Shown here one piece after another: positions 47,651 through 56,331 of a stretch of DNA of 64,000 nt (position 1 is its first letter; each line of letters starts with the position of its first letter). The stretch is taken from assembly GCA_045587185.1 (NCBI GenBank), contig JAZNBS010000039.1, positions 1 to 64,000 of the forward strand, read 5' to 3'. Made by a program: the position numbers and the translations under genes. The notes under the pieces are model-generated. The model was not told the origin of the DNA, ran no database searches, and was given only the letters and a program-made list of their open reading frames with translations. This DNA is from UMGS172 sp045587185. Its GTDB lineage: Bacteria > Bacillota > Clostridia > Oscillospirales > Acutalibacteraceae.

Positions 47651-50182
47651 TTAATCTCTGTATTCTTCCATCGTATAGGCTTCGAAAATGTCGCCTTCCT
47701 TGATGTCGGCAAACTTTTCAAGACCGACACCGCACTCGTAACCGTCGGCAACCTCCTTGACATCATCCTTGAAGCGACGGAGAGAGCCAATCTCGTCCTC
47801 GGCAACAACGATACCGTCACGGACAACACGCACCTTTGCGTCACGGGTGATTTTACCGTTCTTGACATAACAACCTGCTATGGTACCAATGCCCGACACT
47901 TTATATGTCTGACGAACCTCAAGTTCACCGAGGACAACCTCACGGAACTTGGGCGCAAGCATACCCTTCATAGCGGCAGTTATCTCATCAATACAGTCAT
48001 AAATTACTCTGTAAAGTCTTATCTCAACGCCGTCACGCTCGGCGGCTTCCTTAGCAACGGGGTCGGGACGCACGTTGAATCCGACAATGATAGCGCCCGA
48101 AGTCGCAGCAAGCATCTCGTCCGACTCGTTAATGGCACCGACGCCGCCGTGGATAACGTTTACGCGAACCTCTTCATTGGAAATCTTGACAAGACTTTCA
48201 CGAACAGCCTCAACCGAGCCTTGCACATCGGCCTTGACGATAACGTTAAGGTCCTTCATCTCGCCCTGCTCAAGTTGGCTGAACAGATTGTCAAGAGTAA
48301 CCTTCTGGGTCGCTTTGAACATCTCATCCTTGGCCTTCTGCTTACGCTGTTCAACAAGTTGACGTGCAAGACGCTCGTCAGAAACGGCATCGAAGTTATC
48401 GCCTGCGGCGGGAACTTCGTCAAGACCGGTAATCTCAACCGGAACTGCAGGGCCTGCCTCTTTAACGGTACGGCCGTTTTCGTCAAGCATAACCCTTACA
48501 CGGCCAACCGAAGTGCCTGCAACAATTATATCACCTGAACGGAGTGTTCCGTTCTGAACAAGCAGAGTTGCAACAGGGCCGCGACCCTTGTCAAGACGCG
48601 CCTCAATGACAACTCCCTTACCCTTACGGTCAGGGTTGGCCTTGAGTTCCTGCATTTCGGCAACAAGCAAAACGTTGGCAAGCAGATCGTCAATACCGTC
48701 GTGGGTCTTGGCCGAAACGGGGACACAGATGATATCTCCGCCCCATTCCTCGGGCACAAGACCGTGCTCGGTCAACTGTTGCTTGATACGGTCGGGGTTG
48801 GCTTCGGGTTTATCCATTTTGTTGATGGCAACGATTATCTGAACCTTTGCGGCCTTGGCGTGGTTGATAGCCTCAACAGTCTGTGGCATAATACCGTCAT
48901 CTGCAGCAACAACAAGGATTGCAATATCGGTGGCCATTGCACCGCGCTGACGCATAGATGTAAATGCAGCGTGTCCCGGAGTGTCAAGGAAGGTTATCTC
49001 ATTACCATCGTGGTTTACACGGTAAGCACCGATGTGCTGGGTAATACCTCCCGCCTCACCCGAGGCAACCTTTGCGTTACGGATGGCATCTAGCAGTGAT
49101 GTTTTACCGTGGTCAACGTGACCCATAACAACAACGATGGGGCTACGTGGTTTCAAAGACTCCTCGGTATCCTCGGAAATGTCCATAATTCTTTCTTCAA
49201 TGGTGACAACAACGGCACGTTCGACCTTGCAACCCATTTCGGTGGCAACAATCTCAGCCGTGTCATAGTCAATAGTCTGATTAACGGCGGCCAGCATACC
49301 GAGTTTCATCAACTGCTTGATAACCTCGGCGGCGGTCTTCTTCATTGCGGCGGCAAGTTCACCAACAGTAATCTCCTCACCGATGGTAACAGTGATGGGA
49401 GTCTTTTTGATTTTTTCAAGTTGAAGTCTGCGGAGTTTGTCGGCCTCGGTCTCACGCTTGGCGTTCTGCGGACGACGGTAATCCTGCGATTTTTGTTTTA
49501 TCTTCTGCTTGCGCTGGTCATTGTCATTACGCATTGAATTTGCGGGCGCAATATTTTCATAGCGCTCGTTATATTTATCAATGTTTATATTGGAAGCGCG
49601 TGTATCAACCTTTCGGATTTCAACGGGACCGCGGTTGGGAGCCTCGCCTTTCTTTTCCTTTTTGGGTCTGGGGGGGATGTTTACAGGCTCGTGCTTGGGT
49701 TCCGGTTTCTGCTCGTCAGCCTTCTTTTCGGGTTTGTTGTCAATGGGCTTTTTGTCAACCTTTTTCTCAGGTTTGGTTTCAACCTTAGGTTCTAACTTTT
49801 TCACAGGCTTTGCCTCAACCTTGGGCTCTGCTTTCTTTTCGGCTTCCTTCTTTTTGCCTTCCTCGGCAGCCTTCTGAGCGGCCTGTGCAGCCTTCAACTG
49901 CTCAAGAACAGCCATCTGCTCAGCAAGTTTGCGGTCCTTTTCGGCCTTACGCTCTTTTGCGCGTTCCTCTTGGGCACGTGCGCCTGCGGCAAAATATTCA
50001 TCAAAACTTTTGACCTCATTAGTCTGTGTCAGATAGTCAAAAATAAGGTCAAGTTCGGTATCCTCCAAAGAGGTCTGGCTTTTTTTATCTACTCCTATCT
50101 TTTCTTTAAGGAGTGCAATAATGTCCTTACTGTTGACGTCAAAGTCCTTGGACACCTCGTGAATTTTATACTTAATCAGCAT
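47651..50182 (-). CDS. infB: Translation initiation factor IF-2
   Basis: IF-2 is the GTPase that brings fMet-tRNA to the 30S subunit and promotes subunit joining. The 843-residue protein starts at ATG 50182 with a short IF2_N helix domain, a Lys/Glu/Pro-rich linker (about 75-250), a second IF2_N domain (about 260-335), the G domain with VMGHVDHGKTSLLD, DTPGHAAF and NKMDKP, and the beta-barrel and C2 domains that bind the initiator. AGGAGG precedes the start, which overlaps the YlxQ stop by 11 bases. Confidence 0.98.
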   Translation of the reverse strand: MLIKYKIHEVSKDFDVNSKDIIALLKEKIGVDKKSQTSLEDTELDLIFDYLTQTNEVKSFDEYFAAGARAQEERAKERKAEKDRKLAEQMAVLEQLKAAQAAQKAAEEGKKKEAEKKAEPKVEAKPVKKLEPKVETKPEKKVDKKPIDNKPEKKADEQKPEPKHEPVNIPPRPKKEKKGEAPNRGPVEIRKVDTRASNINIDKYNERYENIAPANSMRNDNDQRKQKIKQKSQDYRRPQNAKRETEADKLRRLQLEKIKKTPITVTIGEEITVGELAAAMKKTAAEVIKQLMKLGMLAAVNQTIDYDTAEIVATEMGCKVERAVVVTIEERIMDISEDTEESLKPRSPIVVVMGHVDHGKTSLLDAIRNAKVASGEAGGITQHIGAYRVNHDGNEITFLDTPGHAAFTSMRQRGAMATDIAILVVAADDGIMPQTVEAINHAKAAKVQIIVAINKMDKPEANPDRIKQQLTEHGLVPEEWGGDIICVPVSAKTHDGIDDLLANVLLVAEMQELKANPDRKGKGVVIEARLDKGRGPVATLLVQNGTLRSGDIIVAGTSVGRVRVMLDENGRTVKEAGPAVPVEITGLDEVPAAGDNFDAVSDERLARQLVEQRKQKAKDEMFKATQKVTLDNLFSQLEQGEMKDLNVIVKADVQGSVEAVRESLVKISNEEVRVNVIHGGVGAINESDEMLAATSGAIIVGFNVRPDPVAKEAAERDGVEIRLYRVIYDCIDEITAAMKGMLAPKFREVVLGELEVRQTYKVSGIGTIAGCYVKNGKITRDAKVRVVRDGIVVAEDEIGSLRRFKDDVKEVADGYECGVGLEKFADIKEGDIFEAYTMEEYRD

Positions 50183-50501
50183 GTGTGAATTCCTCCTTCG
50201 ATCTCTCAACGGTTTTTGCCAATACGTCGGCAAAACCTTCGTCGCATACGGCCACAATGCCGGCCTTTATTCCGATTTTTACGGAAACTTCTATGATAGT
50301 ATAGGGTATTCTTTTAACGGGAATCTTTCCGCCGCTGAAATATCTTATTTCCTTTTCACTTTTTTCGGAAATATCGGACGCTACGGCAATGAATTTTGCT
50401 TTGTGTTTCAAGCAGGCTTCCTTTGAAGCGGCAAATCCCGTTGCAAGTTTACCTGCTTTACGCGCCAACCCTAAATATGACAGTATAGCGTCATTACCCA
50501 T
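50172..50501 (-). CDS. ylxQ: L7Ae-type RNA-binding protein YlxQ
   Basis: A 109-residue L7Ae/L30e/S12e/Gadd45 fold protein (YLGLARKAGKLATGF, KFIAVASDIS, the late GIVAVCDEGFA), the usual partner between rnpM and infB. Family members bind kink-turn-type RNA. I choose ATG 50501, since GGGAG lies 10 bases upstream; it overlaps the rnpM stop by 8 bases, and a TTG at 50510 is too close to that site. Confidence 0.88.
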   Translation of the reverse strand: MGNDAILSYLGLARKAGKLATGFAASKEACLKHKAKFIAVASDISEKSEKEIRYFSGGKIPVKRIPYTIIEVSVKIGIKAGIVAVCDEGFADVLAKTVERSKEEFTHAD

Positions 50502-50763
50502 CCGACTCAAGCTCCCTTACTATCTGCTCGGAAACGCTTACTGGTATAGCCATTGAAAATGCCCTTTCAAGACGCTTGGCCTTAACCGCTTTTTTGTAAC
50601 ACTCGGTACTGTGACAAATATATGCACCGCGTCCGTTGGCTTTGCCCGAACGGTCAAGCATTATATTGCCCTCTGGTGTTTTAACAACACGGACAAGTTC
50701 TCTTTTCGGCTTCATTTCGCCGCAACCCGTACACTGTCTCAACGGTTGTTTTTTAGGTGTCAT
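50494..50763 (-). CDS. rnpM: RNase P modulator RnpM (YlxR)
   Basis: An 89-residue YlxR family protein with the signature RQCTGCGEMKPKRELVRVV and GRGAYICHSTECYKKA. The four cysteines may bind a metal. In B. subtilis YlxR/RnpM binds the RNase P RNA and modulates its activity. It sits between nusA and ylxQ as in most Firmicutes. Confidence 0.92.
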   Translation of the reverse strand: MTPKKQPLRQCTGCGEMKPKRELVRVVKTPEGNIMLDRSGKANGRGAYICHSTECYKKAVKAKRLERAFSMAIPVSVSEQIVRELESDG

Positions 50764-50799
50764 TGCGCTTCCTCACTTTCTTGAATTCTGGACGACGGT

Positions 50800-51906
50800 T
50801 TACTGAATGCTATCGTCACCCTCGCCATAAAATCCGCTTTCAGGATGAATGTCTATCTTCCAACCGGTAAGACGGGCGGCAAGACGTACGTTCTGACCTT
50901 TGTTTCCGATAGCCAACGACAACTGACTGTCGGGAACGGTTACACGGCAGACCTTGGGGTCTTCACTTTCAATGGTAACGGTAAGAACCTTGGCAGGCGA
51001 CAATGCCTCGGTGATAAATGCAGCGGGGTCCTCGGAGTATTTTACGATATCAATCTTCTCACCGCCGAGTTCCTCAACAATTGCATTGACACGAACACCG
51101 CGTTGACCGATACAGGCACCGACTGCATCAATATCGGGATTTTGCGACCAGACGGCCATCTTAGTTCTGGAACCTGCCTGACGGGAAACCGCCTTAATTT
51201 CAATAGTTCCGTCATAAATTTCGGGAACCTCGGTCTCAAACAATCTCTTTACAAGACCGGGATGAGTTCTTGAGATCATAGCACGGGGGCCTCTGTCCTC
51301 ATTTTTGACATCAACGATATAAACCTTAATATGGTCGCCCTCTTTGAGTTCCTCGTCGGGGACCTGCTCGGTTTTGGGCAGAACTGCCTCACCGCGGCCG
51401 ATGGTGATGGTTGCATTACCGGTCTTGGGGTCAATGCGCTGAACGACTGCGGTAACCAACTCCTTATTACGGCTTTGGAATTCCTCAAAGGTCTGTCCTC
51501 TCTCGGCTTCCTTAACACCCTGACGGATAACGTGTTTGGCATTCTGTGCTACGATTCGGCCAAATTTTCTTGTTTCAAGAGGAATGTCAACAAACTCGCC
51601 CAACATTGCGTTTTTGTCAACCTTCAAAGCATCCTCAAGAAGAATCTGGGTATATTCGTCTTCAATCTCGTTTACAACGGTCTTGCGGACATATACCTTA
51701 AATACACGGTTTTCAATGTCCATCTCGCAGAAAACTACATCTCTTGAGCCGTAATCCTTTTTGGCGGCGGTGATGATAGCAGTTCTGATTTTGTCTGCAA
51801 GATATCCTGCAGGGATTCCGCTTTCCTCTGCCATCATTTCAAGCGCGTCAAAAATTTCTGCAGTAATGTCGATTTGTGTCTCTTTAACTTTCTTTGCCCT
51901 TGCCAT
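50800..51906 (-). CDS. nusA: Transcription termination/antitermination protein NusA
   Basis: NusA binds RNA polymerase and RNA to modulate pausing and termination. The 368-residue protein has the N-terminal polymerase-binding domain (1-130), an S1 domain (about 135-200) with VQRIDPKTGNATITIGRGE, and two KH domains containing GACIGQRGVRVNAI and AIGNKGQNVRLAARLTGW. It lacks the C-terminal acidic repeats of E. coli NusA, as is normal in Firmicutes. It follows rimP by 43 bases. Confidence 0.97.
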   Translation of the reverse strand: MARAKKVKETQIDITAEIFDALEMMAEESGIPAGYLADKIRTAIITAAKKDYGSRDVVFCEMDIENRVFKVYVRKTVVNEIEDEYTQILLEDALKVDKNAMLGEFVDIPLETRKFGRIVAQNAKHVIRQGVKEAERGQTFEEFQSRNKELVTAVVQRIDPKTGNATITIGRGEAVLPKTEQVPDEELKEGDHIKVYIVDVKNEDRGPRAMISRTHPGLVKRLFETEVPEIYDGTIEIKAVSRQAGSRTKMAVWSQNPDIDAVGACIGQRGVRVNAIVEELGGEKIDIVKYSEDPAAFITEALSPAKVLTVTIESEDPKVCRVTVPDSQLSLAIGNKGQNVRLAARLTGWKIDIHPESGFYGEGDDSIQ

Positions 51907-51949
51907 TTTCCAATTTACCTCCGATATATTATTTCAATAATTAGCCTAT

Positions 51950-52420
51950 TTAAAAGTTTGCATCGTTGAGCTTCACAAAAACAAGCTCATTCTTCGCAAA
52001 TTCCATATCAGCGCCGTCACTCTCAACCGTGACACCGCCGTTATATGACTTTAACTTGCCTGAAAACTCGCGCTTTCCGTCACGCGGTCGGATGAGTTTT
52101 ACCTTGACATCGGCACCGATGTATTTTTCAAAGTGCCACGGCTCACACAGTTCACGTTCAAGACCGGGTGAACACACCTCAAGATAATAGGACACGTTGA
52201 TGGGGTCAGCCTCGTCCAAAATGGGGTCTATAAGTCGGGAAACATCGGTACAGTTGTTGATGTCAACACCGTCTTCCTTATCAATAAATACCCTTAAATA
52301 CCACGAAGCGCCTTCTTTTACAAATTTTACGTCCCATAGTTTTACTCCCGTGGATTCAACAACATCCTTGATAAGTGCCGAAACCTTTAATGCGGTGGGA
52401 TTTTGTGCCAAAATATTCAC
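51950..52420 (-). CDS. rimP: Ribosome maturation factor RimP
   Basis: RimP assists 30S assembly near the S12 region. The 156-residue product has the family features WDVKFVKEGASWYLRVFID, the Cys/Asp-rich CTDVSRLIDPILDE and YYLEVCSPGLERELCEPWHF. It heads the nusA-infB operon, downstream of a consensus promoter and a terminator-like leader hairpin. Confidence 0.96.
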   Translation of the reverse strand: MNILAQNPTALKVSALIKDVVESTGVKLWDVKFVKEGASWYLRVFIDKEDGVDINNCTDVSRLIDPILDEADPINVSYYLEVCSPGLERELCEPWHFEKYIGADVKVKLIRPRDGKREFSGKLKSYNGGVTVESDGADMEFAKNELVFVKLNDANF

Positions 52421-52452
52421 TCCTTTTAAGCGTTGTTTCAGACAAAAACGAA

Positions 52453-52472
52453 AGAGCGGGTCGCCCCACTCT
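52453..52472 (-). promoter_or_regulatory. terminator-like hairpin in the rimP-nusA leader
   Basis: The minus strand reads AGAGTGGG-GCGA-CCCGCTCT: an 8-base stem with one G-U pair and a GNRA tetraloop, followed by TTCGTTTTTG. It starts about 20 nt into the predicted transcript and lies 33 bases before the rimP ATG, as a transcription attenuator would. Confidence 0.6.
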
Positions 52473-52498
52473 CCTTAACTTACATATCTTACCTAATG

Positions 52499-52527
52499 AA
52501 TATACCACAAAACTTTGATTTTGTCAA
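52499..52527 (-). promoter_or_regulatory. promoter of the rimP-nusA-infB operon
   Basis: Perfect TTGACA (52522-52527) and TATATT (52499-52504) with a 17-base spacer on the minus strand, start near 52492, giving a leader of about 72 nt. Confidence 0.85.
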
Positions 52528-52543
52528 TAGCATATTTCAAAAA

Positions 52544-52568
52544 CCACCCGTGGGGTTACCACGGGTGG
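52544..52568 (-). terminator. intrinsic terminator of nifJ
   Basis: A 10-base perfect stem CCACCCGTGG / CCACGGGTGG with a 5-base loop, followed on the minus strand by TTTTTGAAAT. A small GGGGTgACCCC palindrome lies between it and the nifJ stop. Confidence 0.88.
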
Positions 52569-52617
52569 AAAATTTTCGATTGTGCAAGAGGGGTGACCCC
52601 CCCACTACAATATTCAA

Positions 52618-55600
52618 TTATTTGCCGTAGAGTTCCTGAAGTTTCTCAAGGTGTTCACGGTTAGCCTTTGCATTTTCTGCGGCCTTCTCGAACAACTCTT
52701 CAGCACGCTCGGGGAACGAACGGGTAAGAGAAGAATAACGAGCCTCACCGAGGATGAACTCCTTATAATCTGCAGTTGCAGGCTTGGAGTCAATGGTGAA
52801 GGGATTCTTGCCCTCTGCCTTCAATGCGGGGTTGAAGCGGAACATATTCCAGTAGCCGCACTCAACAGCCTTCTTCATTTCGTTCTGGCAGTTGACCATA
52901 CCGCCCTTGATGGAGTGCATCTCACAGGGAGAGTATGCGATGATAATAGAGGGTCCCTTGTATGCTTCTGCTTCCTTGATTGCCTTCAAGGTCTGGTTCT
53001 GGTCAGCACCCATAGCAATCTGTGCTACGTATACATAACCGTAAGACATTGCAATCTCGGAGAGAGACTTCTTGGAGATAGCCTTACCTGCAGCAGCGAA
53101 CTGTGCAACCTGACCAATCTGAGAAGCCTTGGAAGCCTGACCACCAGTGTTAGAATAAACCTCGGTATCGAATACCATGATGTTTACATCTTCACCTGCG
53201 GCGAGAACATGGTCAACACCGCCGAAGCCGATGTCGTATGCCCATCCGTCACCACCGAAGATCCAAACGGACTTCTTGGAGAGGAATTCTTTATCCTTAA
53301 GGATTACGGAAGCGGTGGGACAACCCAATGCAGCAGCCTTCTCGAGTTCAACGATGAGGTCTGCGGTAGCCTTCTGGTTGGCTTCGCCGTCATCCTGAGT
53401 TGCGAGGAAGTTTTCAGCAGCGGCCTTGAACTCAGCAGATGCCTTATCAGAAACCATCATTTCCTCAACCTGAGCAATCAAACGTGCACGAACAGCCTTC
53501 TGGCCGAGGTACATACCAAAGCCGTGCTCTGCGTTATCCTCAAACAAGGAGTTAGCCCAAGCAGGACCCTGACCCTTTGCATTAACGGTGTACGGAGAAG
53601 TAGCAGCAGGGCCACCCCAGATAGACGAACAGCCGGTAGCATTGGAAATATACATTCTGTCACCAAACAACTGGGTAACAAGACGGGCATAAGCAGTTTC
53701 TGCACAACCTGCGCAAGAGCCTGAGAACTCGAGGAGAGGTTTCTTATACTGAGAAGCTATAATGTTCTGAGAACCGGCAACGCCTTCCTTCTCGGTAACA
53801 TTTTCTACACAGTAGTCAAATACCTTCTGCTCATCAAGTTGAGAATCCTTGGCAACCATTTTGAGAGAGTTGGTGGGACATACGCCGATACATACGCCGC
53901 AACCCATACAATCCAGCGGAGAAACAGCCAGAGTATAGGTATACTCGGTCTTAACGATGGGCTTGGGAGCCTTCTTCATATTAGCAGGAGCAGCAGCAAC
54001 CTCATCAGCGTCCAGAGCAAAGGGACGGATGGTGGCGTGAGGACATACATAAGCGCACTTGTTACACTTTGCGCAGGTATCTGCATTCCACTCAGGAACG
54101 AGAACTGCAACGCCGCGCTTCTCGTATGCCGATGCGCCCTGCTCGAACGAACCGTCAGCGTGGTCAACGAATGCGGAAACAGGGAGGCTGTCACCGTTCA
54201 TAAGACCAACGGGTTTCATAATGTTGTCAACCATCTTAACGAGCTTGTCACGGCCCTCAGACTTATCTGCAACAGCGGTGTCAACAGCGTCTGCCCAAGA
54301 TGCGGGAACGTCAATCTTAACAAATGCAGTAGCACCTGCGTCGATAGCCTTCTCGTTCATTTCGACAATCTCTTTACCCTTCTTCATGAACTTCTGTGCC
54401 TTTTCCTTCATATAGCCAATAGCCTCGTCCTTGGGGAGAACGTTGGAAAGTGCAAAGAAAGCAGACTGAAGAACGGTGTTGGTACGCTTGCCAAGGCCGA
54501 TTTCGGCAGCAAGGTCGATAGCGTTAACAGTGTACAACTGAACATTGTTATTAGCAATGTATCTCTTGGCCTCGGCAGGCATATGCTCGTCGAGTTCTTC
54601 AGCAGTCCACTGGCAGTTGATAAGGAATACACCGCCGGGCTTAACATCGTTAACCATCTTGTAACCCTTGATTACATAAGAGGGGTTGTGGCAAGCAACG
54701 AAGTCAGCCTTATTGATGTAGTAAGGGCTCTTAATGGGCTTGTCACCGAATCTCAAGTGAGAAATGGTGATACCGCCGGTCTTCTTAGAGTCATACTGGA
54801 AGTATGCCTGAACATACTTGTCAGTGTGGTCACCGATAATCTTGATAGAGTCTTTGTTAGCACCAACGGTACCGTCACCGCCAAGACCCCAGAACTTGCA
54901 CTCGATAGTGCCTTCTGCTGCGGTATTGGGAGCGGGCTTCTCCTCAAGAGAAAGATGAGTAACGTCATCGTTGATACCGAGGGTGAAGTGAGCCTTGGGC
55001 TGGTCCTTCTTAAGTTCGTCATATACAGCAAAGATGCTGGAGGGAGGAGTATCCTTTGAACCGAGACCGTAACGGCCGCCGATAACCTTAGCACTTCTTC
55101 CGCAAGCTGCAAGACCTGCAACAACGTCGAGGTACAAAGGCTCACCCAAAGAACCGGGCTCCTTAGTTCTGTCAAGAACAGCAATCTTCTTAGCGGTTGC
55201 AGGGATAGCCTCGCAGAGCTTCTCAGCAACGAAAGGACGGTACAAACGTACCTTTACAAGACCAACCTTTTCGCCGGCAGCGGTCAGGTAGTCGATAACC
55301 TCTTCTGCAACGTCACAGATAGAGCCCATAGCGACAATAACCTTGTCAGCATCGGGTGCACCGTAGTAGTTGAAGAGTTTGTAGTCGGTGCCGAGTTTGG
55401 CATTGACCTTGTCCATATACTCTTCTACGATTGCAGGAAGCTTGTCATAGTACTCGTTGCAAGCCTCTCTGTGCTGGAAGAAGATATCACCGTTTTCGTG
55501 AGAACCGCGCATTACGGGACGGTCAGGGTTGAGCGCTCTCTTTCTGAAAGCGTCAACAGCGTCCATATCGCACATTTCTTTAAGATCCTCATAATCCCAG

Positions 55601-56154
55601 ATTTCAATCTTCTGGAGTTCGTGAGAGGTTCTGAAACCGTCAAAAAAGTTGAGGAAAGGAACGCGACCCTTGATGGTTGCAAGGTGAGCAACTGCACCGA
55701 GGTCCATAACTTCCTGAGTATTGGTCTCAGCAAGCATTGCGAAACCAGTCTGACGGCAAGCATAAACGTCAGAATGGTCGCCGAAAATGTTAAGAGCCTG
55801 AGAAGCTACGCAACGTGCCGATACGTGGAAAACGCTGGGCAACAACTCACCGGCGATTTTGTACATATTGGGGATCATCAGAAGAAGACCCTGTGATGCG
55901 GTGTAGGTAGTGGTGAGAGCACCTGCGTTCAATGAACCGTGAACGGTACCTGCAGCACCTGCTTCAGACTGCATCTCAGAAACCTTAACAGTGGTTCCGA
56001 AGATGTTCTTGAGGCCCTGAGCCGACCACATATCAACATAGTCTGCCATAGGGCTGGACGGTGTAATAGGATAAATACCTGCTACTTCGGTAAACGCATA
56101 GGACACGTGAGCAGCGGCGTTGTTACCGTCCATGGTTTTCATTTTTCTTGCCAT
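52618..56154 (-). CDS. nifJ: Pyruvate:ferredoxin (flavodoxin) oxidoreductase
   Basis: This 1178-residue single-chain enzyme oxidises pyruvate with CoA to acetyl-CoA and CO2 and reduces ferredoxin, a central step of anaerobic fermentation. The domains run in the usual order: a TPP-facing domain from residue 1 (YAFTEVAGIYPITPSSPMAD), the CoA domain, the gamma-like domain (about 420-620), a two-[4Fe-4S] ferredoxin domain with CAKCNKCAYVCPHAT and CMGCGVCIGVCP (about 690-765), and the TPP-binding domain with a further cluster Cys set (SGSCAGCAETAY) and GGDGWAYDIGFGG. GGAGG precedes ATG 56154. It is monocistronic and probably among the most highly expressed genes here. Confidence 0.98.
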   Translation of the reverse strand: MARKMKTMDGNNAAAHVSYAFTEVAGIYPITPSSPMADYVDMWSAQGLKNIFGTTVKVSEMQSEAGAAGTVHGSLNAGALTTTYTASQGLLLMIPNMYKIAGELLPSVFHVSARCVASQALNIFGDHSDVYACRQTGFAMLAETNTQEVMDLGAVAHLATIKGRVPFLNFFDGFRTSHELQKIEIWDYEDLKEMCDMDAVDAFRKRALNPDRPVMRGSHENGDIFFQHREACNEYYDKLPAIVEEYMDKVNAKLGTDYKLFNYYGAPDADKVIVAMGSICDVAEEVIDYLTAAGEKVGLVKVRLYRPFVAEKLCEAIPATAKKIAVLDRTKEPGSLGEPLYLDVVAGLAACGRSAKVIGGRYGLGSKDTPPSSIFAVYDELKKDQPKAHFTLGINDDVTHLSLEEKPAPNTAAEGTIECKFWGLGGDGTVGANKDSIKIIGDHTDKYVQAYFQYDSKKTGGITISHLRFGDKPIKSPYYINKADFVACHNPSYVIKGYKMVNDVKPGGVFLINCQWTAEELDEHMPAEAKRYIANNNVQLYTVNAIDLAAEIGLGKRTNTVLQSAFFALSNVLPKDEAIGYMKEKAQKFMKKGKEIVEMNEKAIDAGATAFVKIDVPASWADAVDTAVADKSEGRDKLVKMVDNIMKPVGLMNGDSLPVSAFVDHADGSFEQGASAYEKRGVAVLVPEWNADTCAKCNKCAYVCPHATIRPFALDADEVAAAPANMKKAPKPIVKTEYTYTLAVSPLDCMGCGVCIGVCPTNSLKMVAKDSQLDEQKVFDYCVENVTEKEGVAGSQNIIASQYKKPLLEFSGSCAGCAETAYARLVTQLFGDRMYISNATGCSSIWGGPAATSPYTVNAKGQGPAWANSLFEDNAEHGFGMYLGQKAVRARLIAQVEEMMVSDKASAEFKAAAENFLATQDDGEANQKATADLIVELEKAAALGCPTASVILKDKEFLSKKSVWIFGGDGWAYDIGFGGVDHVLAAGEDVNIMVFDTEVYSNTGGQASKASQIGQVAQFAAAGKAISKKSLSEIAMSYGYVYVAQIAMGADQNQTLKAIKEAEAYKGPSIIIAYSPCEMHSIKGGMVNCQNEMKKAVECGYWNMFRFNPALKAEGKNPFTIDSKPATADYKEFILGEARYSSLTRSFPERAEELFEKAAENAKANREHLEKLQELYGK

Positions 56155-56209
56155 GGGAAATTTCCTCCTTATGTGAATTAACTTTGACAAAATATAAATG
56201 GTATCTGCA

Positions 56210-56229
56210 GACAAGAGAGCCTACTTGTC
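56210..56229. promoter_or_regulatory. inverted repeat at the start of the nifJ transcript
   Basis: GACAAG and CTTGTC form a perfect 6-base inverted repeat with 8 bases between. It lies just downstream of the expected transcription start (near 56236), where a repressor would block elongation or an RNA hairpin would form. Confidence 0.4.
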
Positions 56230-56242
56230 CGCGTACACATTA

Positions 56243-56271
56243 ACTATATCACTTTTTTTCAATTAAGTAAA
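56243..56271 (-). promoter_or_regulatory. likely promoter of nifJ
   Basis: TTTACT (56266-56271), 17 bases, TATAGT (56243-56248) on the minus strand. The match is moderate, and the leader of about 80 nt holds an inverted repeat. Confidence 0.5.
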
Positions 56272-56331
56272 TAGTAAAGTTTTAAAAAATCGTTATTTTT
56301 TTCACAATTTTTATGGTAAAACTGCAACAAT

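Noticed and set aside
47645..48538. A 297-codon open frame on the + strand opposite infB.
   Set aside because: It mirrors the conserved GTPase and C-terminal domains of IF-2 and has no features of a real protein.
52651..53724. A 357-codon open frame on the + strand opposite the 3' end of nifJ.
   Set aside because: Same reasons: complete overlap with a sure gene, low-complexity product, no start signal.
53839..55059. A 406-codon open frame on the + strand opposite nifJ.
   Set aside because: It lies wholly inside the strongly supported nifJ gene, has no ribosome site or recognisable domain, and its composition is that of a mirrored high-expression gene.
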